Origin: Globobulimina sp.
Lineage: Eukaryota > Foraminifera > Rotaliida
Assembly: GCA_003354225.1 (NCBI GenBank)
Contig: PIVH01000163.1
Location: 1-7,329 of the forward strand
Reading direction: 5' to 3'
DNA: 7,329 nt
In this document: positions 1-6,891 of the stretch, piece by piece
Position numbering within the stretch: position 1 is the stretch's first letter
Layout: every line of letters starts with the position of its first letter
Notes under the pieces: model-generated
Database searches by the model: none
What the model was told of the DNA's origin: nothing
The model's input: only the letters and a program-made list of their open reading frames with translations
Translations under genes and position numbers: made by a program

Positions 1-119
1 ATAAAATTTGATTGATTGACATTTAACAAAATAGAATTTGATTAATGAAATAATATGAATATGAATGAAAGGATATAATATGATAAGAGCTATGATTATA
101 ATCATTGTAAACAACGGGG
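1..119. repeat. Terminal direct repeat, left copy (circularising overlap)
   Basis: The first 119 bases are identical to bases 7211-7329. The left copy is followed by three more G of a seven-G run (116-122), while the right copy stops after the fourth G, so the repeat ends in the middle of a homopolymer, exactly at the window edge. That is how an assembler's overlap on a circular or tandem molecule looks, and not how natural terminal repeats normally end. Inside it is AT-rich noncoding DNA with a degenerate internal duplication of an ATTTGATT-type motif near 7-18 and 36-46. If the molecule is circular, this is one locus, not two. Confidence 0.95.
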
Positions 120-238
120 GGGAAATTATTATATTAAATATTTATACTTTGAAACAACTAAACACCAAACAACTTAACAACAAATATAATATAACATACT
201 TGAATAAATAAATAAGAATAATAACAAAACCCCTTCCG

Positions 239-244
239 TTTATT
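239..244 (-). terminator. Candidate polyadenylation signal AATAAA
   Basis: On the minus strand AATAAA begins six bases after the TAA stop of the recombinase frame (250-252). It is in the right place and orientation to end an element transcript, but the motif is common by chance in DNA this AT-rich, so this is only a candidate. Confidence 0.3.
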
Positions 245-249
245 TAATA

Positions 250-1221
250 TTAAATAGTTAATGATTTGATAGAATTATGAAAATGATCTAAGTAATAATT
301 AGCTTCTTCTTTATCAAAATCAAATTGTTTATGATATTCAAATTTTAAATCTTGTTTTGCATTAAAATAAATATAGGATAGCTTTATCATATCCCCTTCC
401 GCATAATTTACATAAATATAAAAGCTGTCTTTTAATTTCCAACGACCGACCCATGCAACTAATCCTCTTTCAACACCCAATCTACTTAACTGTGACGCAA
501 AGCCTTTGCGTAAACTATGCGGTTTTTTTAATCGATTAGAATGAAAATAACCAATAAATAGAATTAAATCACCAAAAATAGTGCGAAATGTATCAGTCGT
601 TATAGGTTTGCCCATATGTTGGAAAAAATGTGATTTATTATTCCACGAAAAATGATTAGGAAATTTCTTGGCTAAAAATGGCATAAAATGATATAAGTTA
701 AAGAATAATAAGGCCGGATCCATAATATGTTCAGATCTGCCTATCATAACATATGCAGTGTGACCTGAATTACGCATTTTGCTATTTTGTATAACTAATT
801 TAATACTATGAAATGTAGATTGATCAGTTGAATTATTATCATTTATAATGATGAATTTATTTGAATTATTTGGATCAATGATTTTATGAAATATAAAAAT
901 ATCACATTTACGTATTCCATATGTATGTTTTTTCTCATTGAAAGGATGGAAAACCTCACCAATACGTAATCCAGTCACAGCCATAATATTTGTAGCAACT
1001 AAGCACATACGAATGTGCATACAGAGTGGATAAAATATAATTTCTTCTTCAACAATCAAAAATAATCTCGATTCATGAATAAATTCAGATGATAATTTGT
1101 CAGATTTATAATATAAAAATTTAGCAGTAACAGTTCTGTTAAATCTAATTAAGTGCTCACGCAAAAATGGAATAGCTGCATCATTTGGATCTGAACAATT
1201 CTGTTTTTTTTCCATAATCAC
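250..1221 (-). CDS. Tyrosine recombinase, catalytic domain (YR retrotransposon integrase)
   Basis: This is the catalytic part of a tyrosine recombinase, which would integrate the circular DNA copy of the element by strand cutting and rejoining through a 3'-phosphotyrosine. Numbered from a GTG at 1221 (323 residues): TGLRIGE carries the first catalytic Arg (R86); HSLRKGFAS carries H235 and R238; GRWK carries W261 in the second His/Trp position; the nucleophile is most likely Y270. The spacing of H235, R238, W261 and Y270 equals that of H289, R292, W315 and Y324 in Cre (recalled). HSLRKGFAS and GRWK are typical of DIRS-class recombinases. The first ATG is at 1215, but the frame lacks the N-terminal core-binding domain, which lies in another frame at 1181-1528. 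The two meet at an A8 run (minus strand, 1211-1204) and need a +1 shift. GTG is only where the frame opens, not a supported start. Confidence 0.93.
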   Translation of the reverse strand: MIMEKKQNCSDPNDAAIPFLREHLIRFNRTVTAKFLYYKSDKLSSEFIHESRLFLIVEEEIIFYPLCMHIRMCLVATNIMAVTGLRIGEVFHPFNEKKHTYGIRKCDIFIFHKIIDPNNSNKFIIINDNNSTDQSTFHSIKLVIQNSKMRNSGHTAYVMIGRSEHIMDPALLFFNLYHFMPFLAKKFPNHFSWNNKSHFFQHMGKPITTDTFRTIFGDLILFIGYFHSNRLKKPHSLRKGFASQLSRLGVERGLVAWVGRWKLKDSFYIYVNYAEGDMIKLSYIYFNAKQDLKFEYHKQFDFDKEEANYYLDHFHNSIKSLTI

Positions 1222-1528
1222 ATAAATTTGTCAATGCTGGATTAATGGACCACGATGTTGGAGTCATAGCAATTTTATTAAAGTGATCCACAGCACAGAG
1301 TTTATAACGCATTGTATTCCATTTATTGGGTTTCTTTCTAACCCATAAACAGTCAATCATCCATGCCATCAAATAAATGTCTTTGGTGGGAAATTGTAGG
1401 AATTCACTTTTGGGAATTTTTAAACGAGTCATCGTATTGCAAAATTCGAAGAAATTATTGTGATAAGTTTCATCCGTCGACATTTTTATTCCTCTCGACG
1501 ACATTTTTTCTAATCCAATTGCGTGCAA
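1181..1528 (-). CDS. Tyrosine recombinase, N-terminal core-binding domain (frame-split from catalytic domain)
   Basis: This frame overlaps the catalytic frame by 41 nt and supplies what that one lacks: a helical SAM-like core-binding region. It has the usual layout of an STxETYxxNFFxF-like helix near its start, a middle with IYLMAWMIDCLW, and then helix-forming sequence ending in INPALTNLCDYG. It ends at 1181, soon after the A8 run. The catalytic frame is +1 relative to it, so losing one A, or a +1 (or -2) slip at the run, would make one recombinase of ordinary size. The frame is open from 1612; residue 1 at 1528 is a TTG. The first ATGs are at 1504 and a few codons later, and sequence before them also looks coding, so a spliced or non-ATG start is possible. 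Identification rests on position and general fold pattern, hence lower confidence than for the catalytic half. Confidence 0.72.
   Translation of the reverse strand: MHAIGLEKMSSRGIKMSTDETYHNNFFEFCNTMTRLKIPKSEFLQFPTKDIYLMAWMIDCLWVRKKPNKWNTMRYKLCAVDHFNKIAMTPTSWSINPALTNLCDYGKKTELFRSK
1204..1211 (-). other. A8 homopolymer at the YR frame junction (slip site or indel)
   Basis: The sense strand reads GG, eight A, then CAG. In the upstream frame it is GGA AAA AAA ACA; in the downstream frame it is GAA AAA AAA CAG. Dropping a single A fuses the two recombinase frames. It could be a translational or transcriptional slippery site, a homopolymer sequencing error, or a real inactivating insertion. A -1 slip would not work, as it leads into the third frame, which ends after about 20 codons. 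Confidence 0.7.
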
Positions 1529-1661
1529 TGGTAAATATTCCCAAATGTTGTGAGTGTAATTGGAGTTATTTAATCTGCCTAGATTTAAATGTATTAAATA
1601 GAATATATAGATTTATAGATATGATATGTTTAATATGTATTGTTAAGATAAATTGTTCAAA

Positions 1662-3509
1662 TTATAAGAAGGAGAGATCTGGATATTTGAAAGGCGTTGG
1701 TCTGCTATCAAAATTACGTAAATTTCGCGATTTACAATGAGATAAAAATTTGGCTACATCAAATCGTGACAAATCATCAGCGTACAGATTTTCTTTGGTT
1801 TTAATATAATTAATTTTGATTCTTAATTTATTTTCAAAGCAGAACCATACCGTCCAACGTATGCAATCCATTAAAAACATATCATCCGTATTTTTGCTAA
1901 TAAATATTGCTTCGCAGTGTTGGTTGTCACATCGAAGATTAATATTAATGTTTGGGTTGAAATGATGTTGAAATGTATTCAATGCAGCCACAATTGCTAA
2001 AGCTTCAAAGTGTGCAATGTGCTGTTCTTGTGTGTATAAAATTGATTTATCAGAATCTAAATATTTGCAATAAATATTCATGTACTGCATTGGAACTGTG
2101 TCAAATGACCAATGTCCATTGTAATACGCCCCAATACCAGGTTGCCAGTTTGGTCTCTCTCCATTAGTGGCCCCATCAGTATATATATTAATGGATGGAC
2201 GATTACCATATCCCACAACATCATAAATATTAACACGATCACACAAATGCATGTATTTAATCCATAGCTTTGCGTCTTTGATTTCGTGTTCACAGAATTT
2301 CATCAAAGTTAATTCATCTCCATATATTCTTTTGTGTGCTGTGAGTTTCATGCGCATTCTACGTAGAAATGCTGTGCCAGGCCACATCAATGAAGCCATC
2401 CACGTTAAAGTGCCTAATAATGATTCGTATCGATCACTCATTAACATCCTGCAGCAAACAATGATTATCAATAATAAAAGAGCTTTCTTTTTCTTATCTG
2501 GACCTGGTCCAACTGTCATATCCGAACTATCATAAATTAAGCCACAAACTTCCATGATCCACGACACATATTTTCTTTTTTCAATCTTTTCAATGTATCC
2601 ACAAAGCTTCAAAAATTCAAAAAATTTATGCATTAAAAAAGATTCACGTTTACGATTTGAGAATGGAAAGGATTTGATAAAACCAATGTGATCGTCAATA
2701 TATACGAGATTTTCAATTCGTTCATTATATAATAAAAGCGGTTTGATCCATTGTTTGAAAGCTAATAATAAGATATTTCCAAAATCTTGTGAGTGTTTTG
2801 AAGCTGCTTTGCTGCCATAAATATCACAGGTGTCCACTAAATCAAATCCCATGAATTTGTATCCCATATATTTCCATTGCGAGCGATGTAAACCTAATTG
2901 ACGAAAAGCGTCAGATCCATCCGTTTTAAACATCAAACAGAAGCGTCCCATATAAATGATTTGATGACAAAAATCTTTACAAAGTGGTACCTGCATACGA
3001 TAATCAATGGGCGCAGTTAGTTCATTGATGCTATACGTCCACAGAGATGAAAATGTGGCGTGTCTACAAATTCTCGCTTTGCCACATCTTTGTGTTAATA
3101 ATGTCAATGGACCTCCTGTTTTTTTGTCAACTGCGAGAAGTTGAATATAATTTAAAATTCTTTGTTTGCTGTTTAATAATGATTCTCTAGGCCCAATTTT
3201 GCCTATTTCAATTTGTTCAGATAAATTCTTACCAATTTCTATTAATTCTAAGATGGAGAAATCTTTCATTCGACGTACATTCTGGTTCATGGCTACGTTG
3301 CAATCATTTGTTATGCCAATTTTCCAGCCATATTTTAGATTAATTATAGTTTGATTAATTAATACATTTAATTTTCGATCATTTGAACATTTAATTTGTT
3401 GAATGGCGTTAATTAAGAATGTACGGAATGGCTCAATATGAATTTTAGTTTTTTTGTGTTTAAAATTCTTAATTGCTTTTTTGAATCTACATTGGACAAT
3501 ATTCCACAA
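1662..3509 (-). CDS. Reverse transcriptase / RNase H of YR retrotransposon
   Basis: Makes element DNA from RNA and degrades the RNA of the hybrid. Numbered from the TTG at 3509 (615 residues): RT motif A is FKTDGSDAFRQ (catalytic D197, followed by D200-A-F); motif B is YGSKAAS (231-237), the counterpart of the FGSRSAP seen in this class; motif C is YIDD (270-273). Thumb-like sequence follows, with CGLIY near 322. The RNase H domain runs from about 440 to 582, with IYTDGA (D445), FEALA (E502), RCDN (D528) and the C-terminal NLYADDLSR (D578), an ending typical of YR-element and caulimovirus-like RNases H. No protease, integrase or methyltransferase follows; only about 33 residues remain. The frame is open from 3557 with no ATG before residue 74, yet residues 20-65 look conserved, so splicing or non-ATG initiation is likely. 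It stops about 50 nt before the YR frame opens (1612). Confidence 0.96.
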   Translation of the reverse strand: MWNIVQCRFKKAIKNFKHKKTKIHIEPFRTFLINAIQQIKCSNDRKLNVLINQTIINLKYGWKIGITNDCNVAMNQNVRRMKDFSILELIEIGKNLSEQIEIGKIGPRESLLNSKQRILNYIQLLAVDKKTGGPLTLLTQRCGKARICRHATFSSLWTYSINELTAPIDYRMQVPLCKDFCHQIIYMGRFCLMFKTDGSDAFRQLGLHRSQWKYMGYKFMGFDLVDTCDIYGSKAASKHSQDFGNILLLAFKQWIKPLLLYNERIENLVYIDDHIGFIKSFPFSNRKRESFLMHKFFEFLKLCGYIEKIEKRKYVSWIMEVCGLIYDSSDMTVGPGPDKKKKALLLLIIIVCCRMLMSDRYESLLGTLTWMASLMWPGTAFLRRMRMKLTAHKRIYGDELTLMKFCEHEIKDAKLWIKYMHLCDRVNIYDVVGYGNRPSINIYTDGATNGERPNWQPGIGAYYNGHWSFDTVPMQYMNIYCKYLDSDKSILYTQEQHIAHFEALAIVAALNTFQHHFNPNININLRCDNQHCEAIFISKNTDDMFLMDCIRWTVWFCFENKLRIKINYIKTKENLYADDLSRFDVAKFLSHCKSRNLRNFDSRPTPFKYPDLSFL

Positions 3510-3716
3510 TATTTTGTTCCATACAGTAGGATTGCTATAAAATTCTATGTAAACATATTAAAATTGACTTATAAACGTTTTTATAGTTGTGATAATTAAT
3601 AAAATTCATACATCCGGTAATGATGTTGAATAACTATTAAATACTGATGTCATTGTAACAATTACGCGGCGGACGTAATCAATGAACTAAAATAAATGAG
3701 TAATACAGTGATATGT

Positions 3717-3743
3717 TTGTGTTCCTTGGTGTGTCTAACACAA
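3717..3743. other. Hairpin, 7-bp stem and 13-nt loop
   Basis: TTGTGTT (3717-3723) is perfectly complementary to AACACAA (3737-3743). It lies in the Gag-RT spacer. A 7-bp stem with a 13-nt loop is easily found by chance; it is listed because a second, tighter hairpin is nearby. Confidence 0.35.
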
Positions 3744-3823
3744 TAATCCTTGTTTTAGTTGATAAAAGTTTACAGTTTTTAAGTGAGACTTTGTAAAAAT
3801 AAAGAGCAATAAAAGTAAAACTA

Positions 3824-3841
3824 GCTACAATACCTTGTAGC
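3824..3841. other. Hairpin, 7-bp stem and TACC loop
   Basis: GCTACAA (3824-3830) and TTGTAGC (3835-3841) pair perfectly around a four-base loop. It is compact and has two G-C pairs closing the base, in otherwise AT-rich noncoding DNA. No terminator-like T run follows on either strand. Function unknown. Confidence 0.45.
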
Positions 3842-3933
3842 ACAATAGTATGTTATGCTAAATAATATACCCCTCCCCAGAGATAAGTGTTTGATAAATA
3901 ATGTTAAAAGTTTGAAAATTTAATATATTGTCA

Positions 3934-3984
3934 ACAAATCAAATAAAATCACCACAAATCAAATAATGTCCACAAATAAAATAA
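3934..3984. repeat. Three-copy short direct repeat in Gag-RT spacer
   Basis: ACAAATCAAATAA occurs at 3934-3946 and 3954-3966, and again with one change (C to A) at 3972-3984, giving spacings of 20 and 18 nt. The copies sit next to an AT-only tract. The arrangement is iteron-like, but low-complexity slippage is an equally good explanation. Confidence 0.55.
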
Positions 3985-4096
3985 ATATATAAATATATAT
4001 AAAATTATATAATAGATATTTACACTGTAAATATAATACTAAAAAGAAAATAATAGTGTATAATAAAAATATGTCAATAATAAGAATGTAATAGAA

Positions 4097-5457
4097 TTAT
4101 CTGCCATAACCATAAACGTTTCCACTTCCTCGATTATCACATTTATCCGAGATATGTTGACCAACAATAAAACAAAATCGACACATATGATGCCAGTCAC
4201 ATCTTTCATGGCAATGACTGTAAAAACATCTTCCTTTTTCATGAAAGTTACAAATATATTGAACCAATTCTGGTCCACCATAAAAAATGCCATTCTTAAT
4301 ATGATAGCATTGCATTTTCTGAGTATTAACCTCTTTTTTAATTGGTTGTTGATTGCCATTGTATTGATAATTGTTATTTTGATAGTTATTATTTTGACTT
4401 CTTCCTCTTTTAGCAGGCGGTTGATTGTGTTGTCTTTGTTGTTGTTGTGGTGACGGTTGGTACATATGATCATATTGAGAGGGATTATAGTTACCAGCTT
4501 CGGGGGCTGTATTCATATTTGTTTGTTGTTGATAATTGTTGTGGCCACCACGAGATCCACCACGTTGACCACCGCGATAACCACCTTTTGCATAACGACC
4601 ACGGTAATTTCCACGGCCTCCACCTCTGTGTCCACCACGTTGACCACCTCTTGAATTGCCTCTAAAGTCACCTCTATGACCTCCACGACGATTATAGTGA
4701 TGTTCTTGTTGATAATAGTTATTGCGACCTCTGTAATTGTTGCGACCTCTTCCTCTGTAATTATTCCTTGGTTGACGTCTGGGAATGTATTGTTTGGTCA
4801 CTTGAGATGTGTTGGTATTGATAGATTGCGAGTTATTGATCGTTGTATTGAATAAACGCGTTGCTTTGCTGTTGATATGTTCAGATGTTAAAAGTGATAG
4901 TTTCCACTCATTCAAAGTGCTCCTTGCACTTAAATCCGTGCCTGCGATTGTGCCACGATCCAAAATATCCTTTCTACGTTTCAATAGGAAGTGGTTTAAT
5001 GCTTTCAGGCCTTCCTCGCCTTCTAATTTCGAACTTAATTCCTTTTGCATGAATTTTGCAAAGGCCATCCATTGCAAACCCGCAATATGTAAATATGCAC
5101 TTTGTATACTCGCAGCTAATTGCTTGTCATCGGATGAATTGTTACAATCTTTATTTCGATGAATCTCACTTAATTCTGCCAATGAAGTTGATATCATCAC
5201 TGCACACTTATACGTCGCATTGTGTTCTTTCATAAATGTACTGATTGCCGCATCAATGTTTGTATGATTCTGAGACCAATTGATCTCACCAATTAATGCA
5301 AAATACCGAAGTATATTAATAATCGCTGCACCTCCCGTTGTGCATAAGCGATAATACGCTATTTGAGCTGATGTACGTTTTTTCTTTGAAAGATTGCCAC
5401 AAATTTGATTATTTAATTCATTTTGATCCTTTTTATATTCCATAAATTCATAATAAT
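4097..5457 (-). CDS. gag: Gag-like protein, C-terminal exon (RGG region and zinc fingers)
   Basis: Nucleic-acid-binding half of the element's Gag. An ATG at 5443 could start it, but the frame is also open back to the proposed splice acceptor at 5458, adding residues in phase with the upstream Gag frame. Numbered from 5443 (448 residues): residues 10-200 look helical and capsid-like (an Ala/Ile/Leu-rich stretch with LQWMAFAKFMQ near 123); 222-300 is a dense RGG/RGR and Asn/Tyr region expected to bind RNA; 301-370 is Gln/Asn/Pro-rich and low in complexity. Next comes a cysteine cluster: C398, C406, C411 with H418 or H419 as a CCCH-like finger, then C421-x2-C424-x5-H430-x4-C435, close to a retroviral zinc knuckle. 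It ends in a short GYGR tail. No sequence match to a named Gag family is claimed; the assignment rests on position before RT and on the RGG plus knuckle layout. Confidence 0.85.
4544..4759 (-). repeat. RGG/RGR-rich repetitive coding segment
   Basis: Codons 229-300 of the C-terminal Gag frame are a degenerate series of Arg-Gly-Gly and Arg-Gly-Arg units spaced by Asn, Tyr, His and Gln. On the plus strand it appears as recurring CCACC and CCACGTTGACCACC-type words. It is GC-richer than the rest of the window because of Gly and Arg codons. RGG boxes usually bind RNA and can be methylated on Arg. Confidence 0.85.
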
Positions 5458-6891
5458 CTGATTTTGTTGAGGAGTAAGGGAGGGGTTTTTGTGTAAAATA
5501 AAAGTTACTAAGTGACTACTAAAGAAGTTTTCTGAGACTTCCGCAAACAACGTAGTTTGCGTATACACAAAATACAGATCAAAAGTTGGACATATCAGCC
5601 AACAGTCAGACGTTAAAAATGCACACCAAAAACATACAGAACATTTACAACAATACATATTGAAGACAAACGTAAGAAAAAGAGAAGACATACTCTTCAT
5701 TATAGATTGCTTAATATCTTCATCTGTTACATGGTTACCACCATATTTATTAATTAATTCAGTAAAATTAATGTGGTCTTCACTGTCTTCAATGCCAGGA
5801 TGCATAAAACTTAATCCTGAGACTAATGCCGCTTTGTTGTTAGTTTTGATGTCATTTCGGACATTTTCTTGGATATTATTTGCATTATTAATTAATTTGT
5901 TGTTGAAATTGTCATTTCTAATATTTACATTCATCGTTCTGTCCACAGTTCTTTGATTTGTAATATTCTTTGCCATGTCGCGCTGTTTAGTTTGGTTATT
6001 TAATCGTTTTAGCAATGATGGTTTCGCATTATTATTATTACTGTTTCCTGCATCCGCACCATCATTACGTACTTGACTAAGATTTGTCATCCACGAATTG
6101 CTCGAATTGTAATTATTATCGCTGTCATTGTTATTGTTATTTGAGTTATTATTATTGCTGTTATTGTTGTTATTATTGCTGTTGTTATTGTTGTTATTTT
6201 GTGTGGGAAACGAAGATAGAATTCTTTCTTTATAAAGTGTGTATTCTTGTTCTTTGTTAACTTGTTCTTCAAGATTTGCAATGAAGCCATCTAATTTTTT
6301 GAAATTAGGCTTGAAATTCGCCGCTTTGTACGCAATTGTCGTCTCAGTTAAGCCATAGTAGAGAAATAATTTTGTTTTTGCTGTGTTTTTATATGTTATG
6401 TTATTAATAGATGTATCACAGATGAATTGATTGAATTGATTTATCGCAATATCCCATATTAATTGAGCCGTTTTCGTAAATTCTAATACTTGATCCTCGC
6501 TATATTTCCCAGGCATTCCTCTTGACGCAGTTAAGAGCGATTCAATTAATTGTAACATAGCGTATGATTGGATTGTGAAATAATTCACTAATTCTGATGC
6601 CATAATATTGAGAGCTTGTTCTTTGACTTTAGCCACAAATTTCATTTTAAAATCATCTGAACTTTGCGGAAAGGCGCGGCCATTCGCATCAGTTCTTGAC
6701 CATAGCGGATCAGTCTGATCATCCACGACCAATAAATTGCTGGTTAATAATCGTAATGCACGAAAATTCGCTGTTGAATCAATGCATTTGTCAATTTTAT
6801 AGCCAATATCAACACCTTTGTTTCTATCATTTTTATCTTTTAAACGTTCAAATTTATTAATCTTTTGCTGATTGTTGCACCCGGTTCGATA
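5413..6891 (-). CDS. gag: Gag-like protein, N-terminal main frame (Asn-rich)
   Basis: This is the large N-terminal half of Gag, presumed to assemble the particle. The frame opens at 6891 after a TAA and has no ATG until 6645; the TTG at 6732 is only a possible start. Well-formed protein sequence already occurs before it, which argues that the real start is the ATG at 6998 in another frame. Numbered from 6732: residues 30-175 are helical and charged, with an aromatic/Leu-rich core; 179-213 is an Asn tract with Ser and Asp breaks; 214-300 is Asn-rich and basic; 301-345 is acidic (HPGIEDSEDHINF). After codon 346 the translation changes abruptly to a hydrophobic, Cys-rich stretch (FNMYCCKCSVCFWC), which I read as intron translated through, so the coding exon probably ends at 5694. 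No named domain recognised; identity comes from position and context. Confidence 0.75.
   Translation of the reverse strand, partial: YRTGCNNQQKINKFERLKDKNDRNKGVDIGYKIDKCIDSTANFRALRLLTSNLLVVDDQTDPLWSRTDANGRAFPQSSDDFKMKFVAKVKEQALNIMASELVNYFTIQSYAMLQLIESLLTASRGMPGKYSEDQVLEFTKTAQLIWDIAINQFNQFICDTSINNITYKNTAKTKLFLYYGLTETTIAYKAANFKPNFKKLDGFIANLEEQVNKEQEYTLYKERILSSFPTQNNNNNNSNNNNNNSNNNNSNNNNNDSDNNYNSSNSWMTNLSQVRNDGADAGNSNNNNAKPSLLKRLNNQTKQRDMAKNITNQRTVDRTMNVNIRNDNFNNKLINNANNIQENVRNDIKTNNKAALVSGLSFMHPGIEDSEDHINFTELINKYGGNHVTDEDIKQSIMKSMSSLFLTFVFNMYCCKCSVCFWCAFLTSDCWLICPTFDLYFVYTQTTLFAEVSENFFSSHLVTFILHKNPSLTPQQNQIIMNLWNIKRIKMN
5458..5693 (-). other. Probable spliceosomal intron in gag
   Basis: On the sense strand the segment starts GTATGT (5693-5688) right after a codon's first base and ends ATCAG (last base 5458). 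Removing its 236 nt joins the two Gag frames exactly in phase (codon AAT across the junction, then Tyr-Tyr-Glu-Phe before the downstream Met). Its base use differs from the flanks: by hand count T is 99 of 236 on the sense strand, whereas the Gag exons are A-rich. It begins with a U-rich run and has a pyrimidine patch (ACCCCTCCC) before the acceptor; CTGAT and TAGTAAC are possible branch sites. Against it: the upstream frame happens to stay open through the intron to 5413, so an unspliced protein with a hydrophobic, Cys-rich tail is also possible. Confidence 0.68.
5542..5561. other. Hairpin, 7-bp stem inside the gag intron
   Basis: CGCAAAC (5542-5548) and GTTTGCG (5555-5561) pair perfectly around AACGTA. 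With four G-C pairs in AT-rich DNA it is the most stable short hairpin I noticed in the window. Its place mid-intron suggests either a splicing control structure or chance. Confidence 0.5.
6094..6198 (-). repeat. Poly-asparagine tract (AAT/AAC codon microsatellite)
   Basis: About 35 codons of Gag that are nearly all AAT or AAC, broken by Ser, Asp and Tyr. Both Asn codons are mixed, so it is a selected or aged amino-acid repeat rather than a fresh trinucleotide expansion. Asn tracts like this are common in dictyostelids, anaerobic fungi and other AT-rich eukaryotes, and give a weak hint of host type. Confidence 0.9.

Larger units (their letters stand above)
1..249. other. Noncoding region downstream of YR (3' tail of element)
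   Basis: No credible gene on either strand. It is AT-rich and low in complexity, with a G7 run at 116-122 (C7 on the element's sense strand) and AAC-rich sequence around 150-185. A pyrimidine patch (CCCCTTCC) lies at 230-237 just past the YR stop. If the window is circular, this is continuous with 6999-7210 and forms the only long noncoding segment between the last and first genes. That is where a YR retroelement would be expected to keep its recombination site and its transcription start and end signals. I found no long inverted repeat by eye. Confidence 0.6.
3558..4096. other. Noncoding spacer between Gag and RT
   Basis: About 540 nt with no credible gene on either strand. It holds two perfect 7-bp hairpins (3717-3743 and 3824-3841), a three-copy repeat around 3934-3984, a CCCCTCCCC patch near 3871, and a run of almost pure AT at about 3977-4020. 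On the sense strand a pyrimidine-rich tract ending in TTTTTAG (about 4060-4039) and another ending TTTACATAG (about 3547) resemble splice acceptors. Such a long gap is notable in a compact retroelement and may carry splice or packaging signals for RT expression, which is inference. Confidence 0.6.

Noticed and set aside
1201-1221. A 21-nt GT...AG segment at the YR junction as a tiny intron.
   Set aside because: Its length is a multiple of three, so removing it would not connect the two recombinase frames.
1363-1740. Plus-strand open frame of about 125 codons.
   Set aside because: It lies antisense to the YR and RT genes, runs through the RT-YR gap, has low-complexity Ile/Cys-rich translation and no domain; it is a shadow.
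3590-3645. Sense-strand mini-exon ATG (about 3653) followed by 14 codons and GTATGA as a donor for RT.
   Set aside because: The exon would end in phase 0, but the two best acceptors before RT (after TTTACATAG and after TTTTATAG) need other phases, so the simple join fails.
4039-4473. Minus-strand open frame of about 144 codons ending in a hydrophobic stretch.
   Set aside because: It overlaps the zinc-finger end of Gag in another frame, and its Ile/Asn-rich translation is what the Gln/Asn codon runs give out of frame.
4154-4665. Several plus-strand frames rich in Val, His or Thr.
   Set aside because: Antisense readings of the RGG and Gln-rich Gag region; their repetitive composition is inherited from that repeat.
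6094-6198. Repeat array resembling CRISPR or a minisatellite locus.
   Set aside because: It is an in-frame Asn codon tract in Gag with no spacers.
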